Positions 7,579 through 15,099 of a DNA stretch of 24,521 nt are shown piece after piece (the first letter of the stretch is position 1; every line of letters begins with the position of its first letter). Both the position numbers and the translations under genes were made by a program. Under the pieces are notes generated by a model. That model had not been told where the DNA came from. It did no database searches and saw nothing but the letters and a program-made list of their open reading frames with translations. This stretch comes from CAIYMF01 sp943329595 (GTDB taxonomy: Bacteria; Actinomycetota; Actinomycetes; S36-B12; CAIYMF01): assembly GCA_943329595.2 (NCBI GenBank), contig CALQEM020000027.1, positions 1 through 24,521 of the forward strand, written 5' to 3'.

Positions 7579-8827
7579 GAGTCCTTGGTACATGCCTCCG
7601 CGGCGTCCAGCGACGCTGTCCACCCTGCGCTGACTTGTTTTCGATCAATGATTCCATGAAGTCGCGAATACGCCTTCCCTGCGCGGTGGGACCTTTGACT
7701 TGAACCGCGAAGGCTTGAGCACGTGAACCGAACGTGGCGCTTTCATCGGGCGACAGGAGCAGAGAGCGGGCGATTGCGTCGGCGAGACCTTGAGGTCCGC
7801 TGTCGCTCCAGATGATGTATGGCTCGTAGTCGGCGGGCATGCCTAGCAGCTTCGTGCTCACTACCGGCGTCCCGGACGCCATGTACTCGAGGATCTTCGA
7901 CGGGAATGAGTAGCGGGTGAACGCGGCATGATCTGGACGTGGGTTGACCAGCACGTCCGCCGATGCGTAAGCCGATGATAGTTCTTCCTTGCCGACGACA
8001 CCGAAGAACTCAAGCTGGTCCGATTCCCGTGCGGCAGAGCGAACTAAAGCTTCCGCCGGCCCTCGGCCGTAGATCCTGAGCTTCCACTTGGGACCAGCCA
8101 GCCGGATAGCTTCGAGCAGGTCTAGCACCCCATACTCGGCGCTCACTCCGCCGGCGTACACGACCAACGGGTCCGTCCCGGCCGCACGCGTCTCTCGAGG
8201 TTGCGTCGACCAAGTGACATCCACGATCCCCTCCATCAAGAGGTGAGGCACATCGGAGGCGAAGTCGGTCGCCAGCTGTTCTGTGAGCACGATCGCCGCG
8301 TCGATCCTTCTCAGCGCGCGACGTATCAAGCTCCCGTCCATCCGCTTCAGCTGCCATGCGACCCTCCCATCACGGCTGCTCCTGAGCACTGGGGGGTCGG
8401 TGATGATCACCACTACCGGTGCAGCGAACCGCCCTCCGATGCGTATTGCGCTCCAGAGCAATGCGCTGTTCACTCCATGAACTAACACGGCATCAGGACG
8501 AGAATCCGCAGCGTCGCGATCTCCCGCCCGCAAGAAGGCAACGTAGCGCGTCAGGTGTTTAAGCCCCGTGATGTTGACGAACGGGACGATTACGCCACTG
8601 ACATCTTGGTCGCGAAATCCCGATCCTCGAAAGACGAGTTTGGAGTTTCCGGGGAAGTCCAGGACTGGCGCGGTCGACACAGTCGTGACGTCGATGTCGA
8701 CCTCGCGGAGGGCGCGCAGTAGAGCCCAACCGAATCGCTGAGTCTGGGCCGGCATCCCATCATCCGTTGCCACAGCCGACGTGTACTCGTGTTCAGGCAG
8801 GTTGAATCCGAAGTACAGAACCTTCAT
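7565..8827 (-). CDS. Glycosyltransferase family 4 protein
   Basis: A 420-residue GT-B glycosyltransferase. The N-terminal domain opens MKVLYFGFNLPEHEY. The C-terminal nucleotide-sugar domain shows LVVYAGGVSAEYGVLDLLEA, LRIYGRGP, SAYASADVLVNPRPDH and SFPSKILEYMASGTPVVST, the last containing the GT4 Glu-x7-Glu region near the donor. It adds one sugar of the lipid-linked repeat at the cytoplasmic membrane face; donor and acceptor cannot be read from sequence. It is third in a minus-strand operon: its ATG overlaps the TGA of the upstream glycosyltransferase by four bases (ATGA at 8824-8827), so translation is probably coupled. The C-terminal tail is unusually basic (RRWTPRRHVPRTLKHE) and reads antisense to the end of the polymerase gene. 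Confidence 0.88.
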   Translation of the reverse strand: MKVLYFGFNLPEHEYTSAVATDDGMPAQTQRFGWALLRALREVDIDVTTVSTAPVLDFPGNSKLVFRGSGFRDQDVSGVIVPFVNITGLKHLTRYVAFLRAGDRDAADSRPDAVLVHGVNSALLWSAIRIGGRFAAPVVVIITDPPVLRSSRDGRVAWQLKRMDGSLIRRALRRIDAAIVLTEQLATDFASDVPHLLMEGIVDVTWSTQPRETRAAGTDPLVVYAGGVSAEYGVLDLLEAIRLAGPKWKLRIYGRGPAEALVRSAARESDQLEFFGVVGKEELSSAYASADVLVNPRPDHAAFTRYSFPSKILEYMASGTPVVSTKLLGMPADYEPYIIWSDSGPQGLADAIARSLLLSPDESATFGSRAQAFAVQVKGPTAQGRRIRDFMESLIENKSAQGGQRRWTPRRHVPRTLKHE

Positions 8828-10125
8828 GCCGGCCCCAAAGCAACAGCCAACTCAAGAGACGATCTCAACTTCTCGCGCGTTCCCTGCACCCCGTAGCGTT
8901 CGCCGATCCACTGGACCGTGTCCGCGGGCAGTAGAGATTGATCGAGCAGGTCCGACTCTTCGAGCTTCTGCATCACTGCATGCACCATGTCCCCGTCGAG
9001 TCCATCTCCCGCGAAGTAGCAGGCGCCGCTGTCGCGCAGGGCGCGAACACTACTTTGGTCCTCCGGGCCGACGACGAGCACCGGCCTCCCCGATGCGAGG
9101 TACTGGGGCACCTTCGTCGACACGGACAAGCGGGTAAAGCGGTTGATGCTCGGCGCAGCTGATTCGATGAACAAGACAGCGTCGGCGTCGACCAGAGTCT
9201 GGGGCACGTCACTCGGCATGACTGACCCGAGAAGGTGCACGGATGAATTCTCACCGGCCAGGGCCCTGGCAAGTGGGATGTCTGGCTCGGGAACGCACAA
9301 CTCCACCTGCCACGGACGGTGCTGAGAGTCGCGCCTTGCTAGGACGCGTGCGACTGATCGAATGACGTCAGCCCGACCCAGATGGAGTCCACCCACGTAC
9401 CTCAGCCGACGGGGCTCCGACTGTGCAGATGGCCGACGGCCCAGCGCCTGGTACTCAGCCACGTCGACGCTGTTGCCGACGGCGACGCACGGCCGGCGCA
9501 GGCGCTCGGCGTACTCCGATCGCATGTCGTCACCGATCGTGAGGCAGAGCGGCGCACGGCTCAACACGTTGCTCAAGCTCCGGTCGACCGCGCTATGCGC
9601 TAGTCCGAACAGTTGGCCGTCAGCGAAGAGGTTGTCTATCCAATCGTCCATGAAATGTGGAACCAGCGGAATGTCTAGGCGTTTCGAGAGCCCGTACGCA
9701 AGCCTCATCGGCCGCACGCCGCCCAGCAACGAATGGATCACGTCCGGCTTGAAGGCCGCTAGCTCGCGAACCAGACTGTCCGGAATCCAGATCGGACCGA
9801 TGTCATTGATGACGCTCGCAGTCAGGCGTGCCCGGAACCGCCACGGAATATTCCTCCCCTGTCGGCTTACCGCATGGTTTAGCCCATCAGTAGGACCGGC
9901 ACGAAGGGATCGCCCGAGGACTGCTCGGGCGATGCCGTCTACAGGGGCAACCATTCCGGGCGTGAGAATGACAGATCCGGCTGCATCGCCGCCGGATCCG
10001 CGAACACACAACTGCAACAACCGGTCACTAGGCCAGTCGCCGAACATGCTGCCCAAAGTCAACCCTGAGTTGTTCGAAGAGCCGATCGGTAGGAACCCGA
10101 CGTGAAGGACTCGTGGATGGGTCAT
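8824..10125 (-). CDS. Glycosyltransferase (GT-B, family 4-like)
   Basis: A 433-residue glycosyltransferase starting at the ATG at 10125 (MTHPRVLHVGFLPIG). The frame is open further upstream to 10593, but that extension is antisense to the flippase gene and lacks sense. ATG 10125 overlaps the flippase stop by four bases (ATGA), as expected for an operon. Visible parts: a Rossmann-like N-domain with PHFMDDWIDNLF near 175, APLCLTIGDDM, then a C-domain with LRYVGGLHLGRADVI, VDADAVLFIESAAP, and STKVPQYLASGRPVLVVGPEDQSSVRAL. The usual Glu-x7-Glu is degenerate here (Q in KVPQYLASGRP), so it sits at the edge of family 4. Sugar specificity is unknown. It acts between the flippase and the second glycosyltransferase of the same operon. 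Confidence 0.85.
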   Translation of the reverse strand: MTHPRVLHVGFLPIGSSNNSGLTLGSMFGDWPSDRLLQLCVRGSGGDAAGSVILTPGMVAPVDGIARAVLGRSLRAGPTDGLNHAVSRQGRNIPWRFRARLTASVINDIGPIWIPDSLVRELAAFKPDVIHSLLGGVRPMRLAYGLSKRLDIPLVPHFMDDWIDNLFADGQLFGLAHSAVDRSLSNVLSRAPLCLTIGDDMRSEYAERLRRPCVAVGNSVDVAEYQALGRRPSAQSEPRRLRYVGGLHLGRADVIRSVARVLARRDSQHRPWQVELCVPEPDIPLARALAGENSSVHLLGSVMPSDVPQTLVDADAVLFIESAAPSINRFTRLSVSTKVPQYLASGRPVLVVGPEDQSSVRALRDSGACYFAGDGLDGDMVHAVMQKLEESDLLDQSLLPADTVQWIGERYGVQGTREKLRSSLELAVALGPA

Positions 10126-11495
10126 AGCGCCTGCTCCAACCGGAGCCCGCCGTGGCTCCTCGCCGCCTTGGTCACGGACTGACGGTAACCGATCCAGGCT
10201 ACCGGCCAGATCACACATATATAGAGAACGGCGCTCACGTACGGCATCCACTCGAATCCGAATCTCGAACTGACCCACCACTTCAGAGGCAAGGCCAAGA
10301 GGAACAAGGCGTATCCGACGGTCTGCGGCCAGAGGACCTCCGCACCGTTTTGCACCATGAAGACGGGACCGGTCGCGCTCTGGACGACCCACCACACTGC
10401 GAGCCCAACCCACAGCCGTGAGTTGAAAGTGACCTGGTCGCCGAGCCAGATCGGCAGCACCACGGGGGCGACCAGGATAGCGAGTGCAGAAAGACCAGCG
10501 ATGGTGGCCGGGGTGGCAATAGTCATTTTCGTCGTGATCCGTCGGATCCAAGCGACATCGCCGGAGGACACGGCGCGCGCGTGCAGGGGCCATAGCGGAA
10601 TCGTGAGCATCAGACTGACGGTTCCGATGAGGGCGAAGACCCGAAAGGGGATGGAGTAGCTCGGGACATCTGCCAAGGTCGCCGTTAGCGCCACGATCCA
10701 GGGGTCCATGGCGACTGCCAGAGCCATCAAGATCGCGATGACAAGAAAACGCCCGCCCAGTGCGAGCAGCCCCATGAGCACTCTAGGTCGGAAGGCGGAG
10801 AGCTTAGGAGCGACGGCGCGGCCCAGCCCTGTGGCGCCGAAGAACACCCCCGCGTTGAGAAACGCCACAATAACTGGGGCGAACGTCGCGGCAGCAACGA
10901 ACCAGCCCGCACCAGGGTCGAGTCGCACGGCGACGAGCGTGGCCGCCAGTGCAGACAGGCTCCCTGCCGCCTGCCACAAGTTCGAACGCCCCATCTGCGC
11001 GAGCCCATACTGCACCCGGACAATGAGGGAAGCAAACATGTTCACGAAGAACGCGGACAGGGTCGCGAGAACGATCGGCTCCACTGACGCCCCCGCCGGC
11101 CCAGCCGGGGCGTCCAGTAGACCTGCCCAGTCCACCCAAGGGGCCGTGCCCCACAGAAGTCCAAGACCGAGGAGGGAGACTCCGGCCATCATGAGGTAGG
11201 CGGACGAGACGATTTCTCGTGCCTCCGGAGACGTCTCGGGCGAATCGGAAACGTGCCCGAGGCGGGTCATCAAACCTGTCCCTACACCGAGGTCTGCGAA
11301 CGCAACGAACGCACTCAGTGCCAGCGCTGTCGCCCAGGCTCCGTAGCCTGTAGCGCCTAAGTACTCGAGGCCGACGGGAACCACGAGCAAGGGGACCAGC
11401 GCCGCCAGACCCCGACTCAAGAAAGACGTCGAGATCCCCAGAGCGAGGGCACGGTTTCGGATCGTCGATTCAGGTACTCGCCCGGCGAAGTCCAC
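10122..11495 (-). CDS. wzx-like: Wzx-type lipid-linked oligosaccharide flippase
   Basis: A 457-residue protein with about twelve to fourteen hydrophobic segments and few conserved polar residues, as in the polysaccharide transporter (PST/MOP) family. The N-terminus fits well: TSFLSRGLAALVPLLVVPVGLEYLGATGYGAW followed by FADLGVGTGLMTRLG, where YG.W and the D-LG-G motif are typical of Wzx. It would flip the undecaprenyl-linked repeat unit outward for the Wzy-type polymerase encoded at 6295-7578. It heads a minus-strand operon with two glycosyltransferase genes. The GTG start at 11495 has no Shine-Dalgarno; a -10-like TAACGT ends six bases before it, suggesting a leaderless message. Confidence 0.87.
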   Translation of the reverse strand: MDFAGRVPESTIRNRALALGISTSFLSRGLAALVPLLVVPVGLEYLGATGYGAWATALALSAFVAFADLGVGTGLMTRLGHVSDSPETSPEAREIVSSAYLMMAGVSLLGLGLLWGTAPWVDWAGLLDAPAGPAGASVEPIVLATLSAFFVNMFASLIVRVQYGLAQMGRSNLWQAAGSLSALAATLVAVRLDPGAGWFVAAATFAPVIVAFLNAGVFFGATGLGRAVAPKLSAFRPRVLMGLLALGGRFLVIAILMALAVAMDPWIVALTATLADVPSYSIPFRVFALIGTVSLMLTIPLWPLHARAVSSGDVAWIRRITTKMTIATPATIAGLSALAILVAPVVLPIWLGDQVTFNSRLWVGLAVWWVVQSATGPVFMVQNGAEVLWPQTVGYALFLLALPLKWWVSSRFGFEWMPYVSAVLYICVIWPVAWIGYRQSVTKAARSHGGLRLEQAL

Positions 11496-11501
11496 GCAAT
11501 T

Positions 11502-11530
11502 ACGTTACAGTTGTCACACGGCGTTGTCCC
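11502..11530 (-). promoter_or_regulatory. Candidate promoter of the wzx operon (leaderless)
   Basis: On the minus strand GGGACA (11530-11525) and TAACGT (11507-11502) are separated by 17 bases, and the -10 box ends six bases before the GTG start at 11495. The expected transcription start then coincides with the start codon. The -35 matches the consensus TTGACA only at its last four bases. It lies against the transposase scar at 11537. Confidence 0.35.
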
Positions 11531-11536
11531 ACGCAC

Positions 11537-11655
11537 TTAACGGCTGTGGTCGCGCGGATGCACTGGGTTGAGCCAGCCGAGTTAGGTGTGACGGTGCTGT
11601 CGGTTGTGCCAGATCTCGAGGTCGTCGAACATTGCCTTGGCGAGCTCGCGCTCAA
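11537..11655 (-). pseudogene. IS3-family transposase C-terminal remnant
   Basis: The minus strand encodes ERELAKAMFDDLEIWHNRQHRHT, then a stop (TAA at 11584-11582), then LGWLNPVHPRDHSR in the same frame. This matches the C-terminus of IS3-family OrfB proteins, which commonly read ELANAIFDYLEIFHNRQRRHS-LGWLTP. Only about 38 codons remain, with one in-frame stop inside. The element has lost its catalytic domain. Its 5' edge at about 11655 coincides with the start of a truncated membrane-protein frame on the other strand, suggesting that the insertion broke that gene. Confidence 0.7.
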
Positions 11656-11889
11656 TGGCTCACACGATTCACGCCACGCTTCGCGATAGCGGCATTGATC
11701 GTGGCAGTCGCTCTGGGTGCTAGGAATCTCTGGATCATTCCCCTCGTCCGAGAGCGATGGATGCCAGCAACGTTGCAGAATGGGTTGGATTCGATCTTGG
11801 CGGCTTCGCTTGTCATTTGGTTGGCCTGCCTCGCCTTCTTTTCACCGTTTCTAGCAGTACTCAGTGCCATGGGAAGAGCTCGAATATGA
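11656..11889 (+). pseudogene. C-terminal remnant of an unidentified membrane protein
   Basis: The open plus-strand frame encodes about 77 residues with two hydrophobic helices (FAIAALIVAVALGA and ILAASLVIWLACLAFFSPFLAVL) separated by NLWIIPLVRERWMP, ending at TGA 11887-11889. It has no credible start or ribosome site and runs directly out of the transposase scar, so it looks like the surviving 3' end of a larger membrane protein, possibly an old polymerase, flippase or acyltransferase gene. The family was not recognised. A short hypothetical gene cannot be excluded. Confidence 0.4.
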
Positions 11890-12279
11890 GTAGTGCCCAC
11901 TCCGTATTTCTATTGCGTTTGTGCTACCCAAAGCTGAGCTATTCCCTCGGGAACAAGCTTGGATCGTTCCCCTCGTAAGTTGTTTAGTATTCACGCATTG
12001 CTTCGTCCCATTGGCTATCATGTGCTTGCGATGGATTCCGGGAGAGCCGGTTGTGAGCAATAGTTCAAAAATGCATCAGTGCATAATTCGCGAATGACCA
12101 GCGAGGCCCGATACCCCCAATCTTGCCCATCCTGCAGGCAACGCATGGCCTTGGGCCTCGCCGTCCATGTCACGTTGGTGAATTTGTGGGCGAGTATGTT
12201 TGCAACCCGGTGAGAATGACGGGCTGCCGGAGGCAATCGGATGCGATGTGAGGCTGGACTTAACGGCTTTGGCAGGCTT
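11890..12279. other. Non-coding or decayed stretch
   Basis: No convincing gene, in base composition clearly more AT-rich than the flanking genes. One plus-strand frame (about 11895-12098) encodes a hydrophobic fragment containing QAWIVPLVSCLVF, reminiscent of the WIIPLV of the preceding remnant, and could be more debris of the same or a related gene. A minus-strand frame (12018-12236, 72 codons) has no recognisable motif. Confidence 0.4.
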
Positions 12280-13566
12280 CTACTCTGAAGGTGTCAAGGC
12301 GGAAAGCACAGCACGACAGAGAATCTCCGCCCCGCTCTCCTGAGACATGTGGTGTAAATAATAGACACGTCCGCAGTCGCCCATTCGTTCTAAGGAGTAG
12401 CGCCCCATCGCCATTGCAGCAAGAATTACACCGGCAATTGCATCGGAATTCCCAGGTGGTGCAATAAGAGCGGCGCCTGAGGTTTGCAATGTTTTGGCGG
12501 CGTCGCCTGACACGGACGCGACGATTGCTCGACCCCGCGACAAGCAAGATTGGATCTTGCTTGGAAGGGTCACTTCAAAGACCGGGGAATTTCTGAGTGA
12601 AACGATCATCGCATCTGCATCGGCTGCATAGCGTGCAAACACATCTTTCGTTACAGGGTCTAAGAAACTGACGTTCGAGAGGCCTAGCTGTCGAGCCGCA
12701 TTCTCCAGTCGCACTCGATCGATACCCGACCCCACGAAAGCGAAGTGAGCAGACTCGTGGGAGCGAAGCGATGCTATTGCAGTCAACCAACTTTCAAGCC
12801 CCTGCGCCTCCCCAATGTTGCCTCCGTAGAGAAATAGAAGTGTGTGATCATCGAGCCCGAGTCGAGTACGCAATGCCCCGTCTGACTCAAGTGTCTCGGA
12901 CGCCGATCCAGAAACCCAGTTGTACATTATCTGGATCTTGTCGGCTCTCACTCCTCTTCTTTCGAGTGCAGTCTGCATCCCGGGGGAACTAACCAAGATT
13001 CCTGCCGCGTGACGTGTGGAAAGCTTGTCAAATGCCTCAAGCCCCTTTCGAACCACTGGCAACAGTCTGGGACTCGGAAAGAGATTAGACTCAAGGACCG
13101 TGTCCGGCCACAAGTCTTGGACGACTAGCACGAAGGGCTTTCCGCTAAGGCTGTGGGAGACCATGGCTGGCAACGCGGATGTCGCAGGTGAGCTGTACAC
13201 GACGGAAATGTCTGAGGCTCGGATAGTCTTCTGTGCGAATGCGGCGGCCGAGAGGGCGAACGAACTGTAGTTTGCGAATCGGCGTACTGCAGACGCCCCA
13301 TGGTAAGGATAGAGGGGCACTCGAAAAGTTGGGTAACCCGCAGTTGTCTCTCGACGCATCGTCCAGGGGTGATACCCCGCCAAAATTCTTCCATCGGGAT
13401 AGTTGGGTACACCTGTCAATACGTTGACGTCCGCCCCTGCAGCCCGCAGCGCGTCACACAGTTGTACTGGCATTGTTACTGGCTCTGGCGGGTACCACTG
13501 AGAGATTAACGTAACAGTGAGGCCAGCCAAGGGCTCATCAACCGTCACGCGTTCCCTCGTTTTCAT
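12280..13566 (-). CDS. WcaI/WbuB-like glycosyltransferase family 4
   Basis: A 428-residue GT4 enzyme of the WcaI/WbuB type, recognised by LISQWYPPEPVTMPVQLCDALRAAGADVNVLTGVPNYPDG near the N-terminus and by FVLVVQDLWPDTV. The C-terminal domain has FLYGGNIGEAQGLESWL, FAFVGSGIDRVRLE, DADAMIVSLRNSPVFEVTLPSKIQSCLSRGRAIVASV. WbuB homologues occur in O-antigen loci that make L-FucNAc, so it is a candidate L-FucNAc transferase here (inference). Start choice: the ATG at 13566 has a G-run directly touching it, while GTG at 13548 has AGGGA at good spacing, so the protein may begin at VTVDEPL. Codon use includes more AT-ending codons than the flippase operon, suggesting separate acquisition. It stands alone on the minus strand between two IS scars. 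Confidence 0.87.
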   Translation of the reverse strand: MKTRERVTVDEPLAGLTVTLISQWYPPEPVTMPVQLCDALRAAGADVNVLTGVPNYPDGRILAGYHPWTMRRETTAGYPTFRVPLYPYHGASAVRRFANYSSFALSAAAFAQKTIRASDISVVYSSPATSALPAMVSHSLSGKPFVLVVQDLWPDTVLESNLFPSPRLLPVVRKGLEAFDKLSTRHAAGILVSSPGMQTALERRGVRADKIQIMYNWVSGSASETLESDGALRTRLGLDDHTLLFLYGGNIGEAQGLESWLTAIASLRSHESAHFAFVGSGIDRVRLENAARQLGLSNVSFLDPVTKDVFARYAADADAMIVSLRNSPVFEVTLPSKIQSCLSRGRAIVASVSGDAAKTLQTSGAALIAPPGNSDAIAGVILAAMAMGRYSLERMGDCGRVYYLHHMSQESGAEILCRAVLSALTPSE

Positions 13567-13731
13567 CCCCCGAAGCGAGAGCCGTCGACGATCTCAACGG
13601 CGGCTCATAGAACTGAGTTCATATCGTATGCACGTCACACCTGCAGAATCTAGACAATAGCGTCATCTGACAGGTTGATCGTCAAACGCCTCGCGCTTCT
13701 GCCTAGTGACCTGCCCCTCGTCAGTGAGCCA

Positions 13732-13758
13732 GTGGGTCTGCTGCAGGTTCAGTTGACA
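13732..13758. repeat. 27-bp direct repeat copy 2 (tip of mosaic IS)
   Basis: Differs from 6083-6109 by one base and has the same orientation. It lies 24 bases beyond the transposase stop of the adjacent element, where an IS right end is expected. Confidence 0.7.
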
Positions 13759-13782
13759 GTGTTGACGTGCCCCACGCTTCGG

Positions 13783-14706
13783 TTACCCGTTGAGGTCTGG
13801 AGTCCAGGCGGGGATGAGTGGGTTGTCGTACGTTAGCGCGAACTCGATCGGGGTGCGGTAGCCGAGCTGGGAATGCCTCCTCTTGCGGTTGAGCATCTCG
13901 ATCTGCATCGATGACCAGAACGATCCCATCATCGCGTTGTCCAGGCCGTCGCCGATGCTGTCGAAGGAGGGCATCATCCCGGAGGAGCGGATCTTGTTGG
14001 TGAAGGCCCAGGACGAGAGCTGCTTCATCCATCCCGCTGGTCCTCCCATCAACACCTCCGCGAGAGAGGTTTTGTGACGACGAGTCAAATTCACCTTGAA
14101 CGCCTCGATCGCTGTGATGGACGAGGTCGGTGAGGTCCGTCCGGTGCGTTCCCGCGCCCAGATGCCCATCTCGAGAGCATCGAGGGCCAGGTCAGTGCGC
14201 AGCGAGGTCGAGCACTGCCAGCCGACCACCCGGCGGGAGAACACGTCAATGACGAACGCGACATAGACCCAGCCGGCGAAGGTCCGGACGTAGGTGATGT
14301 CAGCGACCCACAGCTGGTTGGGTGCCGCAGCGGTGAACTCGCGGTCGACGAGGTCGGGTCGATGGTCGGGGCCGAGCCCGGGGACCGTGGTCCGCGGGCC
14401 CTTCGCCCGGGTGATCCCTTGCAGCCCAGCGGTCCGCATCAACCGCTCGACCGTGCACCGGGCGACCCGATAGCCCGATCGGTTCAGCTCGGCGTGGACC
14501 TTCCGGGCGCCGTAGACGTCGTAGACGCCGTACTTGTCCGAGTGGACCACCCCGATCGCCACCGACGTCGCCGCGTCGCTGATCGACCGGGCCGAGGGCG
14601 CCCGGGACCGGTGGGCGTGATATGTGCTCGGGGCGACCTGCAGAACCTCGCAGATCGGCTCGACCCCGAACCGGTCTCTGTGAACGTCGATGTCGTCGAC
14701 GATCAC
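13783..14706 (-). pseudogene. IS3-family transposase OrfB, frameshifted mosaic
   Basis: The frame is open for 307 codons from GTG 14706, but it is not one protein. Residues 1-185 are a normal IS3 OrfB: a helical N-domain (HRDRFGVEPICEVLQ), then the DDE catalytic core with LWVADITYVRTFAGWVYVAFVIDVFSRRVVGW. The second catalytic motif HHSDRGVQ (14119-14096) lies in a different frame, so a one-base indel exists just upstream, near 14120-14150. Bases 14049-14017 read MGGPAGWMKQL, foreign to IS3. After that SWAFTNKIRSSGMMPSF and DNAMMGSFWSSMQIE return to an IS3 core, then jump to RRHSQLGYRTPIEF with the usual intervening helix (about 20 residues) deleted. It overlaps orfA by four bases. Confidence 0.78.
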
Positions 14707-15020
14707 CGCTGTGGGCGGTCGAGCTCCGCCGCGAAGAAAGCCGACGCACTCTTGAGAATCGCGTTGGCCCGACGCAACTCGCGGTTGTCCCGCTCGAGCG
14801 CCGCGATTCGTTCCGCATCACTCGTCGTCACGCCCGGCCGGTGACCCTCGTCAATCTCGGCCTGCACGACTCAGCCACGCAAGGTCTCAGCGTTGATCCC
14901 GAGCTGCTCACCGATCCGCCCGCATGCGTTCGGTCGAGACGCAGGATCCTTGCGGGCCTCCAACGTCATCCTGACCGCGCGCTCCCGAAGCTCCTCCGGG
15001 TACTTCCGTGGTGCTGCCAT
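14703..15020 (-). pseudogene. IS3-family transposase OrfA with internal stop
   Basis: Starting at ATG 15020 (AAGGAT upstream) the frame reads MAAPRKYPEELRERAVRM, an IS3/IS911-type helix-turn-helix, through GINAETLRG. A TGA (14873-14871) then stands where the family has Trp, followed by VVQAEIDEGHRPG in the same frame. The rest is an intact coiled-coil leucine-zipper region (DAERIAALERDNRELRRANAILKSASAFFAAELDRP) to the true TGA at 14705-14703. One base change (TGG to TGA) at codon 50 therefore kills it. Confidence 0.8.
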
Positions 15021-15099
15021 GACTCGTATCCTTCCGGGGAATGCGAGCCTCCGTCACACCCGGGGCGAGACTAGATTCGGATACAGTGGTGCAGGGGAT

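Larger units (their letters stand above)
13732..15058 (-). mobile_element. Decayed mosaic IS3-family element
   Basis: The minus strand carries orfA and orfB in the usual overlapping IS3 arrangement. The left end is placed at about 15058, where TGTGACGGAGGCTCG precedes the orfA ribosome site. The right side ends at the 27-bp repeat. Three blocks seem to be joined. Bases 14096-15058 are one IS3-type element up to HHSDRGVQ. Bases about 14017-14095 contain an ATG followed by GGPAGWMKQL, like the start of an IS30-family transposase. Bases 13732-14016 encode the C-terminal part of a different IS3-type OrfB (SWAFTNKIRSSG...DNAMM). No matching inverted repeats were found at the two ends, as expected for a mosaic. 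The element cannot be active. Confidence 0.75.

Noticed and set aside
10126..10593. 156-codon upstream extension of the glycosyltransferase frame
   Set aside because: It runs inside the flippase gene on the same strand in another frame. The ATG at 10125 gives the normal ATGA overlap and a normal family N-terminus.
12018..12236. 72-codon minus-strand frame in the scar region
   Set aside because: No ribosome site, no recognised motif, and composition unlike the neighbouring genes; not enough to call a gene.
13721..14032. 103-codon minus-strand frame over the IS tail
   Set aside because: It is the out-of-frame reading of the IS mosaic; the transposase motifs for this interval lie in the other frame.
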